Shown: piece by piece, positions 7,473 through 16,434 of the stretch
Position numbering within the stretch: the first letter of the stretch is position 1
Layout: each line of letters opens with the position of its first letter
From: JASBZA01 sp964345295
GTDB lineage: Bacteria; Bacillota; Clostridia; Saccharofermentanales; Fastidiosipilaceae
Assembly: GCA_964345295.1 (NCBI GenBank)
Contig: CAYFQG010000012.1
Span: forward strand, 1 to 40,540
Direction of reading: 5' to 3'
DNA: 40,540 bases
Made by a program: the position numbers and the translations under genes
The notes under the pieces: model-generated
What the model was told of the DNA's origin: nothing
The model's input: only the letters and a program-made list of their open reading frames with translations
The model's database searches: none

Positions 7473-9461
7473 ATGCCGAAGCAAAGCACATACGATAACG
7501 ACAGTATTTCACAATTAAAAGGAGCGGACCGGGTCCGCTTAAGACCGGGCGTCATCTTCGGCTCCGACGACATCGTCGGGGCCCAACACGCCTTTTTCGA
7601 GATTTTATCGAACTCCCTGGATGAAGCCAGAGAAGGTTTCGGTCATCAAATTTGGGTCAAGCGCTACAAGGACAACAGTATTGAAGTGACTGACGAAGGC
7701 CGAGGCATTCCTTTGGACTATAACCAGAAGGAAAAGCGCTTCAACTGGGAGCTGGTCTATTGTGAGCTCTACGCCGGAGGGAAATACAATACCTTACAAG
7801 GGGAGAACTACGAGTATTCATTGGGCTTAAACGGCCTGGGTGCTTGTGCGACCCAGTATGCCTCCGAATATTTCGATGTCGAAGTGTGCCGCGATGGGTA
7901 TATCTATAAGCTCCATTTTGAAAAAGGCAACAACATAGGAGGCCTTTCCAAAGAAAAGGCGCCTAAGTCCAGGCCTTCCGGCTCCAGACAGCGTTTTAAA
8001 CTGGACCGCGAAGTCTTTACCGAGATTGATTTCAGTCTGGAGTTTTTCACCAATACCTTGAAACGCCAGGCTATCGTGAATGCCGGTGTATCCTTTCATT
8101 TCGAAGATGAAATAACCGGGACGAAAGAAGACTTTCTCTATCCCGAAGGCATTTTGGGCTTTGTTAAAGAGGTCAACGCCGACAAGGGTTTTACCGAACC
8201 GATTAGCTGGGAATCCGAGGGAAGAGGACAAGATAGAAAAGACCGCCCCGAATATAAGCTTAAAGTCGAACTTTCGTTTTGCTTTAATAATGAGATTCAG
8301 CTCCAAGAGTACTACCATAACTCATCTTGGTTAGAGTACGGTGGCTCTCCTGAAAAGGCCGTCAGAGCCGGCTTCACCCAGGCTTTGGACCGCTTATTAA
8401 AAGAAAACGATAAGTATAAGGCCAATGAACCCGGTATCACCTGGCAGGATGTCAGCGACTCTTTGATTTGTGTTATTAACTCTTTCTCGACGCAAACCTC
8501 TTACGAAAACCAGACGAAGAAGGCCATTAACAACCGTTTCATCCAGCGTTTCATTACCGATATGATCAAAGAGCGTCTGGAAGTCTGGTCCATAGAGAAT
8601 AAGGACCAGTCGGATAAGGTCTTAGAGCAGATGCTCATTAATAAGAGAAGTAGAGAGAGCGCCGAACGTCAACGTGTCACCATTAAGCGTAACCTTATGG
8701 GGACTATTGACATCAACAACCGGGTCAAGAATTTTGTGGACTGCCGGTCTAAAGATATCGACAAAAGAGAGATATACATCGTTGAGGGGAATTCGGCTTT
8801 GGGATCGGTCAAAATGGGCCGCGATGCCGAGTTCCAGGCAGTTATCCCGATTAGAGGTAAAATCTTGAACTGCCTTAAGGCGGATTTAAATCAGATTTTT
8901 AAGGCCGATATTATTATGGATCTTCTGAAGGTCATAGGGACCGGTGTAGAGGTCAAGAATAAGCAAAACAAACAGATCGGTGAGTTTGATATTAACAACC
9001 TGCGCTGGTCCAAAATTATCATCTGTACTGACGCCGACGTGGACGGCTTTCAGATCAGAACCTTGCTTTTGGCCATGTTCTATCGCCTGACCCCGACGCT
9101 TCTTAGAGAAGGCTATATCTACATCGCCGAGTCACCGCTCTACGAGATGACATACCGGAAAAAAGGTGAAGAGAAGACCTTCTTCGCTTTCGACGAGAAG
9201 GAGAAAAACGCCATTATTAAAGAACACGGCGGCCAAAACCTCCATGTCCAACGTTCCAAGGGTTTAGGTGAGAATGAGCCCGAGATGATGTGGCAAACGA
9301 CTATGAACCCTCAGACCAGACGCTTAATTCAAGTCCATGCGGAAGACGAGGCCAAAATGAAGCAAAGCTTCGAGCTCTGGCTGGGCAATGACCTGGCCGG
9401 CCGCAAGACCTTTATCGAAGAAAACGGCCATCTTTACATGGACATGCTGGACTTAGACTAG
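7473..9461 (+). CDS. Type IIA topoisomerase ATPase/TOPRIM subunit (ParE/GyrB-like paralogue)
   Basis: The 662-residue protein has the GHKL ATPase motifs (EILSNSLDEA with the catalytic Glu and Mg-binding Asn, DEGRGIP, LGLNGLGA) in the first 130 residues. A transducer domain, a TOPRIM domain and the C-terminal QRSKGLGENEPEMMWQTTM block follow. TOPRIM reads EGNSALGS at 438-445, where gyrases have EGDSAGGS, so the usual Asp is Asn (codon AAT); the second acidic cluster TDADVDG (D520, D522, D524) is intact. Sequence around the ATPase is clearly divergent from housekeeping GyrB and ParE, so I read it as the ATP-hydrolysing subunit of a second type II topoisomerase. Start ATG with AGGAG eight bases upstream; the partner gene follows after 12 bases. 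Confidence 0.9.
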   Translation: MPKQSTYDNDSISQLKGADRVRLRPGVIFGSDDIVGAQHAFFEILSNSLDEAREGFGHQIWVKRYKDNSIEVTDEGRGIPLDYNQKEKRFNWELVYCELYAGGKYNTLQGENYEYSLGLNGLGACATQYASEYFDVEVCRDGYIYKLHFEKGNNIGGLSKEKAPKSRPSGSRQRFKLDREVFTEIDFSLEFFTNTLKRQAIVNAGVSFHFEDEITGTKEDFLYPEGILGFVKEVNADKGFTEPISWESEGRGQDRKDRPEYKLKVELSFCFNNEIQLQEYYHNSSWLEYGGSPEKAVRAGFTQALDRLLKENDKYKANEPGITWQDVSDSLICVINSFSTQTSYENQTKKAINNRFIQRFITDMIKERLEVWSIENKDQSDKVLEQMLINKRSRESAERQRVTIKRNLMGTIDINNRVKNFVDCRSKDIDKREIYIVEGNSALGSVKMGRDAEFQAVIPIRGKILNCLKADLNQIFKADIIMDLLKVIGTGVEVKNKQNKQIGEFDINNLRWSKIIICTDADVDGFQIRTLLLAMFYRLTPTLLREGYIYIAESPLYEMTYRKKGEEKTFFAFDEKEKNAIIKEHGGQNLHVQRSKGLGENEPEMMWQTTMNPQTRRLIQVHAEDEAKMKQSFELWLGNDLAGRKTFIEENGHLYMDMLDLD

Positions 9462-9473
9462 GAGGGAAGGACT

Positions 9474-11753
9474 TTGGCAGGAAAAAAGAAAAATAAAAAT
9501 CAAAATCAGATGCGCTTAGAAGATTTGGAAGTAGCGCCGGCCATTATTCATAACGAACGGATTACCCATACCTTAGAGACCAACTACATGCCTTATGCCA
9601 TGTCGGTTATCGTTTCTCGTGCCATTCCCGAGATTGACGGTTTTAAACCGGCCCACCGTAAGCTCCTTTATACCATGTATAAGATGGGTCTACTGAAAGG
9701 CACCAGAACCAAGTCGGCCAATATCGTCGGCCAGACCATGAAATTAAATCCTCACGGTGACCAGACTATCTATGAAACCATGGTCCGTCTTACTCGAGGA
9801 AACGGTGCCTTGCTTCACCCTTATATCGACTCTAAGGGGAACATGGGTAAGCAATATTCTCGTGACATGCAGTATGCGGCACCCCGTTATACCGAGGCTA
9901 AACTGGATGCCTTTTCAGAAGAGCTTTTCCGTTCCATTGACCAAGAGGTGGTGGACTTTGTTCCCAACTACGACGGAACATTGGAAGAGCCGACGCTCTT
10001 ACCGACCTCTTTTCCGGCCGTTTTAGTGAATGCCAACCAGGGTATTGCCGTTTCTATGGCATCCAATATCAGCCCCTTTAACTTGGAAGAGGTCTGCTCG
10101 GCCACAATTAACTATATTAAAAACCCCGCATCGGACCCCATGACCGTTATGCCGGCACCGGATTTTCCGGGAGGCGGCCAGCTTATCTATAACCTGGATG
10201 ACATGCGGGCCATCTATGAGACCGGTAGGGGGAGTTTTAAACTTAGGGGCAAATACCGTATCGATAAGAAAAACAGTCTGGTCGAAATCTACGAGATTCC
10301 TTATTCGACAACCGTTGAGGCCATCATCGACTCTATTGTAGACCAGGTCAAATCCGGCAAGCTTAAGGATATTAACGACGTAAGAGACGAGACTGACTTA
10401 CAGGGCTTGAAGATTACTTTGGACTGCAAGCGCAGTACCGACTTTGAGCTACTGATTCAAAGACTCTTCCAGTTAACGCCCATGGAGTCGTCTTTTTCCT
10501 GTAACTTCAATATTTTGATTAACGGGACACCCAGGGTGATGGGGGTGAAGTCCATCATCGCCGAGTGGCTGGTTTTTAGAAGGACCACCGTACGCAGGGG
10601 GAAGATTTTCGAACTGGGCCAAAAGACCGACCGGCTCCACTTATTGAAGGCTCTGGAAAAGATTCTTTTGGACATCGACCGAGCCATTAAGATTATCCGA
10701 GAAACCGACGAAGAGCGCTTGGTTATTCCTCATCTTTGTGAAGCTTTTGACATCGATACCGACCAGGCCGAATTTGTGGCAGAGATTAAGCTACGTAATT
10801 TGAACCGTGAGCATATTTTAAAGAGACTAAAAGATGTTAAAGTCTTGGAAGACGAAATTGCCGAAACGCAAAAAATTTTGGAAAATCCGGATCTTTTGGA
10901 TCAGCTTATTATTGACGACTTGGAACGCATTATTGAGCGTTACGGCCAGGACCGTAAGACCGAGCTGATAGACGAAAAGGATATCAAGGAGGTCGACCAC
11001 ACAGACTTCATCGATGACTTTAACCTTAAGGTCTTCTTAACCAAACACGGCTATCTTAAAAAGTTGGCCTTAACCTCTCTTAGAAGTGCGGGAGACCTTA
11101 AGACCAAAGAGAGCGACTACATTATCCAGGAGATTGAAGGCACGAATAAAAATCTCTTATTTGTCTTTACCTCTTTGGCCCAGTGTTATCGTATCCCGCT
11201 TTATGACTTGGAAGACAACAAACCTTCGGACTGGGGCAATTACCTGCCCAATGTCTTGGACTTCGATAAGGATGAAGAGCCGGTCTTTATCGTCTTACAG
11301 ACCATAGGCGAAGACGATAAGGAAGAAGACTGTTACCAAGGTGAAATTTTGGTCGGTTTTGATTCCGGCAGAGTGTCCAGAATAGACCTTAATTCCTATG
11401 TCACCAAGACCAGGAGACGGAAGCTAAAGAACGCTTTCTTTACCAATGAAGCGCCTGTAGGAGGTGTGTACTTGCCGCCCTTAGAAGAGGGGCAGGAAGA
11501 AGCCGATGTCTTCTTATTAAATGACCAGGACCAGTTGGTCTTGTTTAACGCTTCTCTCATAGAACAGGTCAACAACCGGTCCAATCGTGGTCAAAAGGTA
11601 CAAAAACTAAAACGAAAGAGCAAGAGTGTCTACTTCGGTCCCGCAGATAAGCTAAAATTGGAGGACCCGGAATATTACCGGATCAGAACTTTAGACCAGA
11701 ACGGTCGCTATTTAAGGGAGAACGATAAAGATGCTATCCAAGAAAATATATGA
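9474..11753 (+). CDS. Type IIA topoisomerase cleavage subunit (ParC/GyrA-like paralogue)
   Basis: The 759-residue protein has the GyrA/ParC winged-helix and tower domains. The catalytic tyrosine is in AAPRYTEAK (Y139, with R138). A coiled-coil region and a short beta-pinwheel-like C-terminus follow. I see no GyrA box (QRRGGKG), which argues for decatenating or relaxing activity rather than gyrase supercoiling. In the quinolone-contact helix, the residues aligned with E. coli GyrA Ser83 and Asp87 are Gln97 and Glu101. Translation starts at TTG (9474), six or seven bases after a strong GGAGGG; no better ATG exists until codon 13. Its end overlaps the next gene by 23 bases. Confidence 0.9.
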   Translation: MAGKKKNKNQNQMRLEDLEVAPAIIHNERITHTLETNYMPYAMSVIVSRAIPEIDGFKPAHRKLLYTMYKMGLLKGTRTKSANIVGQTMKLNPHGDQTIYETMVRLTRGNGALLHPYIDSKGNMGKQYSRDMQYAAPRYTEAKLDAFSEELFRSIDQEVVDFVPNYDGTLEEPTLLPTSFPAVLVNANQGIAVSMASNISPFNLEEVCSATINYIKNPASDPMTVMPAPDFPGGGQLIYNLDDMRAIYETGRGSFKLRGKYRIDKKNSLVEIYEIPYSTTVEAIIDSIVDQVKSGKLKDINDVRDETDLQGLKITLDCKRSTDFELLIQRLFQLTPMESSFSCNFNILINGTPRVMGVKSIIAEWLVFRRTTVRRGKIFELGQKTDRLHLLKALEKILLDIDRAIKIIRETDEERLVIPHLCEAFDIDTDQAEFVAEIKLRNLNREHILKRLKDVKVLEDEIAETQKILENPDLLDQLIIDDLERIIERYGQDRKTELIDEKDIKEVDHTDFIDDFNLKVFLTKHGYLKKLALTSLRSAGDLKTKESDYIIQEIEGTNKNLLFVFTSLAQCYRIPLYDLEDNKPSDWGNYLPNVLDFDKDEEPVFIVLQTIGEDDKEEDCYQGEILVGFDSGRVSRIDLNSYVTKTRRRKLKNAFFTNEAPVGGVYLPPLEEGQEEADVFLLNDQDQLVLFNASLIEQVNNRSNRGQKVQKLKRKSKSVYFGPADKLKLEDPEYYRIRTLDQNGRYLRENDKDAIQENI

Positions 11754-13209
11754 TTTGGCCGTAATCGGCAGTGGCGGAGGGACCTACCTTCCGGATAAGG
11801 CAATTGAAACGGGACACCAAGTTGCCCTGATTGAAGGAAGCGATTGGGGCGGAACTTGCCTCAACCACGGCTGCATCCCCACTAAGATAATGGTGCATGT
11901 AGCCGATGTCATTAAGATGACTAGACAGGGACAGGACCTTGCCTTGAAGGGCAATCCCATGGAGGTCGATTGGCCAAAGTTAGAAGAACGGGTCTTTTCT
12001 AAGCTTCAAGAAGGCGAGGGCATGGTAGACTACTACGCCCCTTATCCTAATATTGATCTTTATAAAGCCTTTGCTTCTTTTGCCGGTCGTGAAGAAACTG
12101 AAGGTGAAACAGTCTTCGTTCTAAATCTCAGCAAAGATGGCCAAAAGCAGGGCCAAATCAAAGCTCGTCAAGTGGTTATCGCCAACGGTGCCAGAACCAA
12201 CATTCCCACGGGCCTTGGCTTGGAAGAGGTAAAGCCTCTGACATCCGAAACGCTTTTCAAACGGGAAACTTGGCCTAAAACCCTGCCTAAGACCATGCTT
12301 ATCTTGGGAGGCGGGGATATCGGTACGGAATTTGCTTATGTCTTCCAAAGCTTCGGTGTCAAGGTCAGCCTAATCCAAAGGTCCGGCCGCCTGGTTCCCA
12401 AGCAAGACCCCGAAGTCAGCGACCGCTTAAAAAATGTATTAGAAGACTACGGCGTTAATGTTTTAACTAATAAAACAACTATCGAAGCAGGTCTGGCTGA
12501 TGGGCAAAAATATTTGCGTTTAAAAGACCGTGAGAGCGGTGAAGAAGAGACCCTGACTGCCGATGAAATCTTTGTCTGCACCGGTGTAAGGTCTAATGCC
12601 GATACCTTGGCCTTGGAAAACATTGGCCTGGAGACCGTCAGAGGTTATATACCGACCAATGCCTATCTGGAAACGGTAGTTCCCGGTATCTATGCCATGG
12701 GTGATATTAACGGCATGTCTCAGTTGCGCCATGTCTCAAACTACGAAGGACAGATTCTGGCTCATAACCTGATGGACCCGGCCGTGAAAAGCCCGGAAGA
12801 CCGAAGAAAAGTGGACTATTCCGCTGTACCCAGGGCGACATTCACGGTTTTGCAAATCGGCCAAGTCGGCCTGACCGAGCCTGAATGTCTTGCCCAAAAT
12901 TTAGACTACAAGGTAGGTTACCTTCGTTTTTCCGACACGGCCCAGGGCTATGCTCGAGGATTCTTGCCTGAGCACGAGAAAACCGACGGTTTTTGCAAGG
13001 TCTTGGTCGAAAAAGATACACACAGAATTTTAGGCGTCCATATTATGGCCGATGAAGCCTCTTCGTTAATCACGCCCTTCACCTATTTATTGGCCATGGA
13101 CCCCGAAAAATACGCACCCAATCGTTATGAAAATGTTACGGAGGCTATGACCGTTCACCCGTCCTTGTCCGAATTAAGTGCCTGGGCCTTCGAGAACTGG
13201 AGAGAGTAG
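11731..13209 (+). CDS. Pyridine nucleotide-disulfide oxidoreductase (dihydrolipoamide/mycothione reductase-like)
   Basis: The 492-residue flavoprotein has the redox disulfide GGTCLNHGCIPTK (C43, C48), a second Rossmann motif GGGDIGTEFA for NAD(P)H, the FAD-binding MGDIN near the end of the NAD domain, and the C-terminal HPSLSE active-site histidine motif. The first FAD loop is GSGGGT at 13-18, lacking the third glycine of GxGxxG; this resembles the mycothione-reductase-like branch more than classical Lpd. The substrate is unknown, as there are no 2-oxoacid dehydrogenase E1/E2 genes nearby and Clostridia are not known for mycothiol. The start lies inside the topoisomerase gene, with GGGAG in front, implying coupling. 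Confidence 0.85.
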   Translation: MLSKKIYDLAVIGSGGGTYLPDKAIETGHQVALIEGSDWGGTCLNHGCIPTKIMVHVADVIKMTRQGQDLALKGNPMEVDWPKLEERVFSKLQEGEGMVDYYAPYPNIDLYKAFASFAGREETEGETVFVLNLSKDGQKQGQIKARQVVIANGARTNIPTGLGLEEVKPLTSETLFKRETWPKTLPKTMLILGGGDIGTEFAYVFQSFGVKVSLIQRSGRLVPKQDPEVSDRLKNVLEDYGVNVLTNKTTIEAGLADGQKYLRLKDRESGEEETLTADEIFVCTGVRSNADTLALENIGLETVRGYIPTNAYLETVVPGIYAMGDINGMSQLRHVSNYEGQILAHNLMDPAVKSPEDRRKVDYSAVPRATFTVLQIGQVGLTEPECLAQNLDYKVGYLRFSDTAQGYARGFLPEHEKTDGFCKVLVEKDTHRILGVHIMADEASSLITPFTYLLAMDPEKYAPNRYENVTEAMTVHPSLSELSAWAFENWRE

Positions 13210-13214
13210 TTTTT

Positions 13215-14213
13215 ATGGCAGATTTGAAGCGTGTCTTGCTGATTACAACGGGAGGAACCATAGCGTCTAATCCCACTCCCGACGGTCTGGCGCCCCAGCT
13301 AAGCGGGCGTCAGATATTAGACTTTGTTCCCGAAATTAAAGATTTGGCCGAAATTAAGGTCCTTCCATTATTAAACTTAGATTCGACCAACATGGGTCCT
13401 CAGCATTGGCTTCAATTAAAAGAAGCCATCCGAGTCCACTATGAGGACTACGATGCTTTTGTTATCACGCACGGAACCGATACTTTGGCCTATACGGCGG
13501 CAGGCTTAAGTTATCTTATTCAAAATTCTGCCAAACCCATAGTTCTTACCGGATCTCAACAGTCTATTGCCAGAAGAGACACCGATGCCAGAAAAAATCT
13601 TTATGACACCATTTTGTACGCCCAAGACCCGGCTGCCCATGGTGTCAAGGTTGTTTTTGACGGGCAAATCCTCTTGGGAACCAGGGCAAAGAAGACCCAT
13701 ACTAAGTCTTATGCCGCTTTCAAAAGCATTGACTATCCGCCGGTAGCCGTAGTCAGAGGTGATAAAATCCTCTACTTTATCGAAGAGCAATATAAGGATG
13801 CTCCGATTTTTTACCATGCCTTGAACCCCAATGTAGCCGTGCTGAAGCTGGTTCCGGGACTCAAAGCTTCCATTTTGGAAGATGTGGCCAAAGATTCCGA
13901 TGCCATTATTATCGAAGGGTTCGGCTCGGGCGGGCTTCCTAATCTGGAAGAAAGCAACTTAAATCTGGTGGCGCGAAAACTCTTAGGCCAGGGCAAACTC
14001 CTGGTGATGAGTACCCAAGTACAGCATGAGGGGAGCGATATGAGTCTTTATCAGGTGGGTCATGACCTAAACCAAACGTACGGTATGCCGGAAGCCTTGA
14101 CTATGACTATTGAAGCCCTGACGGCTAAACTTATGTGGATATTGGCCCGGACCAAAACATTTGACCGAGCCATTGATTTACTTTATACCAAAATAGACCA
14201 CGATATTCTCTAA
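13215..14213 (+). CDS. Asparaginase (type I-like, cytoplasmic)
   Basis: The 332-residue protein carries both asparaginase threonine motifs, TTGGTIAS at 11-18 and HGTDT at 86-90, plus the downstream lysine in RRDTDARKNL. There is no signal peptide, so the enzyme is cytoplasmic and is expected to hydrolyse L-asparagine to aspartate and ammonia. It follows the flavoprotein gene by five bases and probably belongs to the same transcript. It ends nine bases from the stop of the convergent aspartate kinase, leaving almost no room for a conventional terminator. Confidence 0.92.
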   Translation: MADLKRVLLITTGGTIASNPTPDGLAPQLSGRQILDFVPEIKDLAEIKVLPLLNLDSTNMGPQHWLQLKEAIRVHYEDYDAFVITHGTDTLAYTAAGLSYLIQNSAKPIVLTGSQQSIARRDTDARKNLYDTILYAQDPAAHGVKVVFDGQILLGTRAKKTHTKSYAAFKSIDYPPVAVVRGDKILYFIEEQYKDAPIFYHALNPNVAVLKLVPGLKASILEDVAKDSDAIIIEGFGSGGLPNLEESNLNLVARKLLGQGKLLVMSTQVQHEGSDMSLYQVGHDLNQTYGMPEALTMTIEALTAKLMWILARTKTFDRAIDLLYTKIDHDIL

Positions 14214-14222
14214 GCTGTAAAC

Positions 14223-15584
14223 TTAGCGGTTGAAAAAGGCTTTGTAGAGCTCTCTAATAGCGTAGCTACATAGCGTAGACTTGATACCGAAGAGAATGGA
14301 GATTTCCGAAGGGCCTTGGACGACCAGTTCGATGTTGATGCCGGCGGCACTCAGGGCACTGACCGCTCTGCCCAAAACACCGACTGCATTTTTCATAGCG
14401 ACACCGACCGCCATGATGATGGCCAGTTCATGGGTGACATAGCAGGCATCCACTTCTAATTCTTTTAAGATACGGTTCACGATAAGCCGCTCTTTGTCCG
14501 GTGTTAAGACTTCTTCACGGAAAATGATGGACAAAGAGTCGATACCGGAAGGCATGTGTTCAAAAGGTACATTGTAATCGGCGATGATTTTTAAAACATC
14601 CATGGCAAAGCCGACTTCCTGGTTCATCAGGTACTTTTCGACATGGAGGACACAGAAGCCTTTCTTACCGGAAATGCCGGTCAGGATACCGTCGAAATCG
14701 GTTCGCTTGTTGACGATGATGGTGCCCATGCCCCCGGGATTGTTCGTATTTAAAATATGGAGGGGGATGTTATGGCGGCGGACCGGCTCCAAGGCATCCT
14801 CGTGCAAAATATTGAAGCCTGTATAAGCCAGCTCACGCATCTCGTCGTAGGTCATCTCTTTAATGGGATGAGGACTGGGGACTAGGTCGGGTTTAACGGC
14901 GTAGACACAGTCGACGTCGGTGAAGTTTTCGTAGCGGTCGGCCTGGACCGAGGCAGCTAAGATAGAACCGCTTACATCGGATCCGCCTCTTGTAAAGGTT
15001 AGAATATTGCCTTCTTTGTCATAGCCGAAGAAACCGGGGAAGACCACCAGCTCATGACGTTCCAGTAGGTATTCTCTTAAGTTATCGTAAGATTCAGGCA
15101 GGCAGCGCACCACGCCCTTGTGATTTTCCAGATAGAAACCGGCTTCGGCAGGTGAAACATAAATAGCGGGTAGGCCTTGTTTTTTGAAAAAATCGGCTAC
15201 CAGTTTGGCATTATTATCTTCGCCGGCTGCCTTCAGAGCATTCATTAGGGCCTGAGAATTATTCTTATATTTCTCAATACGGTCATTTAAGTCCTGACGT
15301 ACCAGGACTTCGTAATCTTTTTCCAAACCCAAATCTCGGGCAATTTGGCCGAATTTTTGGGCGACTAAGTCGATATAATGCTGACCCTCGAAGTGATTGG
15401 TCACGGCAGAAGCTAAATTGATAAGAAGATCGGTGACCTTGGTTTCACCGGGGTTGGCTTTGCCGGGAGCGGATACGACAACATAGCGGCGATTGGGATC
15501 GGACTCGATAATATGCCAGACCTTGCGAATCTGTTCAGCCGAGGCCAAAGAAGAACCGCCGAATTTACAAACAATTTCTTCCAT
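14223..15584 (-). CDS. Aspartate kinase
   Basis: The 453-residue protein starts with the kinase motif VCKFGGSSLAS and contains FTRGGSDVSG, both diagnostic. The last ~150 residues contain two ACT-type regulatory domains, with a typical AGINIELVVQGPSEISILFGI segment. It phosphorylates aspartate at the head of the lysine/threonine/methionine pathway and is normally feedback-inhibited through the ACT domains. The whole-length form suggests a monofunctional enzyme of the ~450-residue class. It is transcribed alone towards asparaginase, whose product is its substrate. The ATG is preceded by AAGGAG at 10-11 bases. Confidence 0.95.
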   Translation of the reverse strand: MEEIVCKFGGSSLASAEQIRKVWHIIESDPNRRYVVVSAPGKANPGETKVTDLLINLASAVTNHFEGQHYIDLVAQKFGQIARDLGLEKDYEVLVRQDLNDRIEKYKNNSQALMNALKAAGEDNNAKLVADFFKKQGLPAIYVSPAEAGFYLENHKGVVRCLPESYDNLREYLLERHELVVFPGFFGYDKEGNILTFTRGGSDVSGSILAASVQADRYENFTDVDCVYAVKPDLVPSPHPIKEMTYDEMRELAYTGFNILHEDALEPVRRHNIPLHILNTNNPGGMGTIIVNKRTDFDGILTGISGKKGFCVLHVEKYLMNQEVGFAMDVLKIIADYNVPFEHMPSGIDSLSIIFREEVLTPDKERLIVNRILKELEVDACYVTHELAIIMAVGVAMKNAVGVLGRAVSALSAAGINIELVVQGPSEISILFGIKSTLCSYAIRELYKAFFNR

Positions 15585-15604
15585 CTGTGATGCTCCTTAA
15601 AGTT

Positions 15605-15627
15605 AAACTTGATTTAGCGTCAAGTTT
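15605..15627 (-). promoter_or_regulatory. Leader hairpin/inverted repeat upstream of aspartate kinase
   Basis: AAACTTGA (15605-15612) and TCAAGTTT (15620-15627) form a perfect 8-bp inverted repeat with a 7-base loop. It lies in the 5' leader of the aspartate kinase gene, just before its ribosome site. It does not match the lysine riboswitch, which is far longer. It may be an operator or a small structural element. Confidence 0.35.
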
Positions 15628-15640
15628 ATCACGCAATAGA

Positions 15641-15668
15641 ATAATAGGCTATAATAAGCCGCAATCAA
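15641..15668 (-). promoter_or_regulatory. Probable promoter of aspartate kinase
   Basis: On the minus strand, TTGATT (complement of 15663-15668) is separated by 16 bases from TATTAT (complement of 15641-15646). A plus-strand TATAAT at 15650-15655, probably serving yqeG, lies between the two boxes, so the divergent promoters overlap. Confidence 0.5.
15650..15655 (+). promoter_or_regulatory. -10 box, probable yqeG promoter
   Basis: A consensus TATAAT lies 44 bases before the yqeG start. I find no good -35 at the usual spacing. The element overlaps the divergent aspartate kinase promoter. Confidence 0.4.
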
Positions 15669-15699
15669 AAGCATGTACTGATCAAGGAAGAAGGAATGG

Positions 15700-16263
15700 A
15701 TGGAAAATTTGGTTTCAAAAAAGGGACCCAAGCGCAAAATATTTAAGCAATGGCTGCCTGAAGCCTATTATCCGGCTGTCAAATCTATTCCTTTGGATAA
15801 GTATTATGAGTTGGGCTTTCGTCTGATTCTTTTAGATATTGATAACACTTTGGCCATCCACGGATCTCACGAATCTCAGTCTTATGCCAAAGAGAATTTG
15901 GACTACATGAGGTCTTTGGGCTTCAGAGTTATTGTCTTATCCAATGCCTTGGAAGAAAGAGCTAGGCGTTTCGGTCACAGTTTAGACCCGGACCTTGAGG
16001 TTTTAGGTGATGCCAGAAAACCCTCGGCCAAGGGTGTTTATAGAGCCTTAGAACTGACCGGCTTAAACAAAGACCAGACCCTTCTAATAGGAGATCAGCT
16101 TTTTACAGACGTTTGGTGTGGAACTAGGGCCGGCGTATCGGTCGTTTTGGTAGATCGGTTGACCTCTAAAGAGCCCTGGTATATTTATCTTAAACGTGTG
16201 GGAGAAAAAATCGTAAAAGGTCTTAGTGGAATGAAGGAGCACTATGACACAATTTTAGGGTAA
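15700..16263 (+). CDS. YqeG family HAD-IIIA phosphatase
   Basis: The 187-residue protein fits the YqeG family. An N-terminal PEAYYPAVKSI segment precedes the HAD nucleophile motif LLDIDNTL (D46, D48). VLSNA is motif II and GDQLFTDVWCGTRAG carries motifs III/IV. YqeG-type proteins are cytoplasmic HAD phosphatases found in nearly all Bacillota, usually in a cluster with the GTPase YqeH; that cluster is not here. The related mitochondrial/cyanobacterial enzymes dephosphorylate phosphatidylglycerophosphate, so that substrate is possible. The start ATG follows AAGGAAGAAGGA closely. Confidence 0.9.
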   Translation: MENLVSKKGPKRKIFKQWLPEAYYPAVKSIPLDKYYELGFRLILLDIDNTLAIHGSHESQSYAKENLDYMRSLGFRVIVLSNALEERARRFGHSLDPDLEVLGDARKPSAKGVYRALELTGLNKDQTLLIGDQLFTDVWCGTRAGVSVVLVDRLTSKEPWYIYLKRVGEKIVKGLSGMKEHYDTILG

Positions 16264-16309
16264 TATTTTAGTGATAAGCAGTGCAGATTACTCCTTTCAC
16301 AGAATATGG

Positions 16310-16338
16310 TTGACGCTTATTTTATTTATATGTACAAT
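16310..16338 (+). promoter_or_regulatory. Promoter of the secreted-protein/ABC cassette
   Basis: TTGACG (16310-16315), a 17-base spacer and TACAAT (16333-16338) form a good sigma-A-type promoter. It gives a leader of roughly 90 bases before the first cassette gene. The rest of the gap 16264-16434 is AT-rich and holds no gene I can support. Confidence 0.75.
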
Positions 16339-16434
16339 TAACACAAATAAATGGGATTAATGATCTTGAGATTTATCGAATAGTATGACTTATTATTTCA
16401 TTTTCCAGGAATCACACAAAAAGTATGTAACCAG

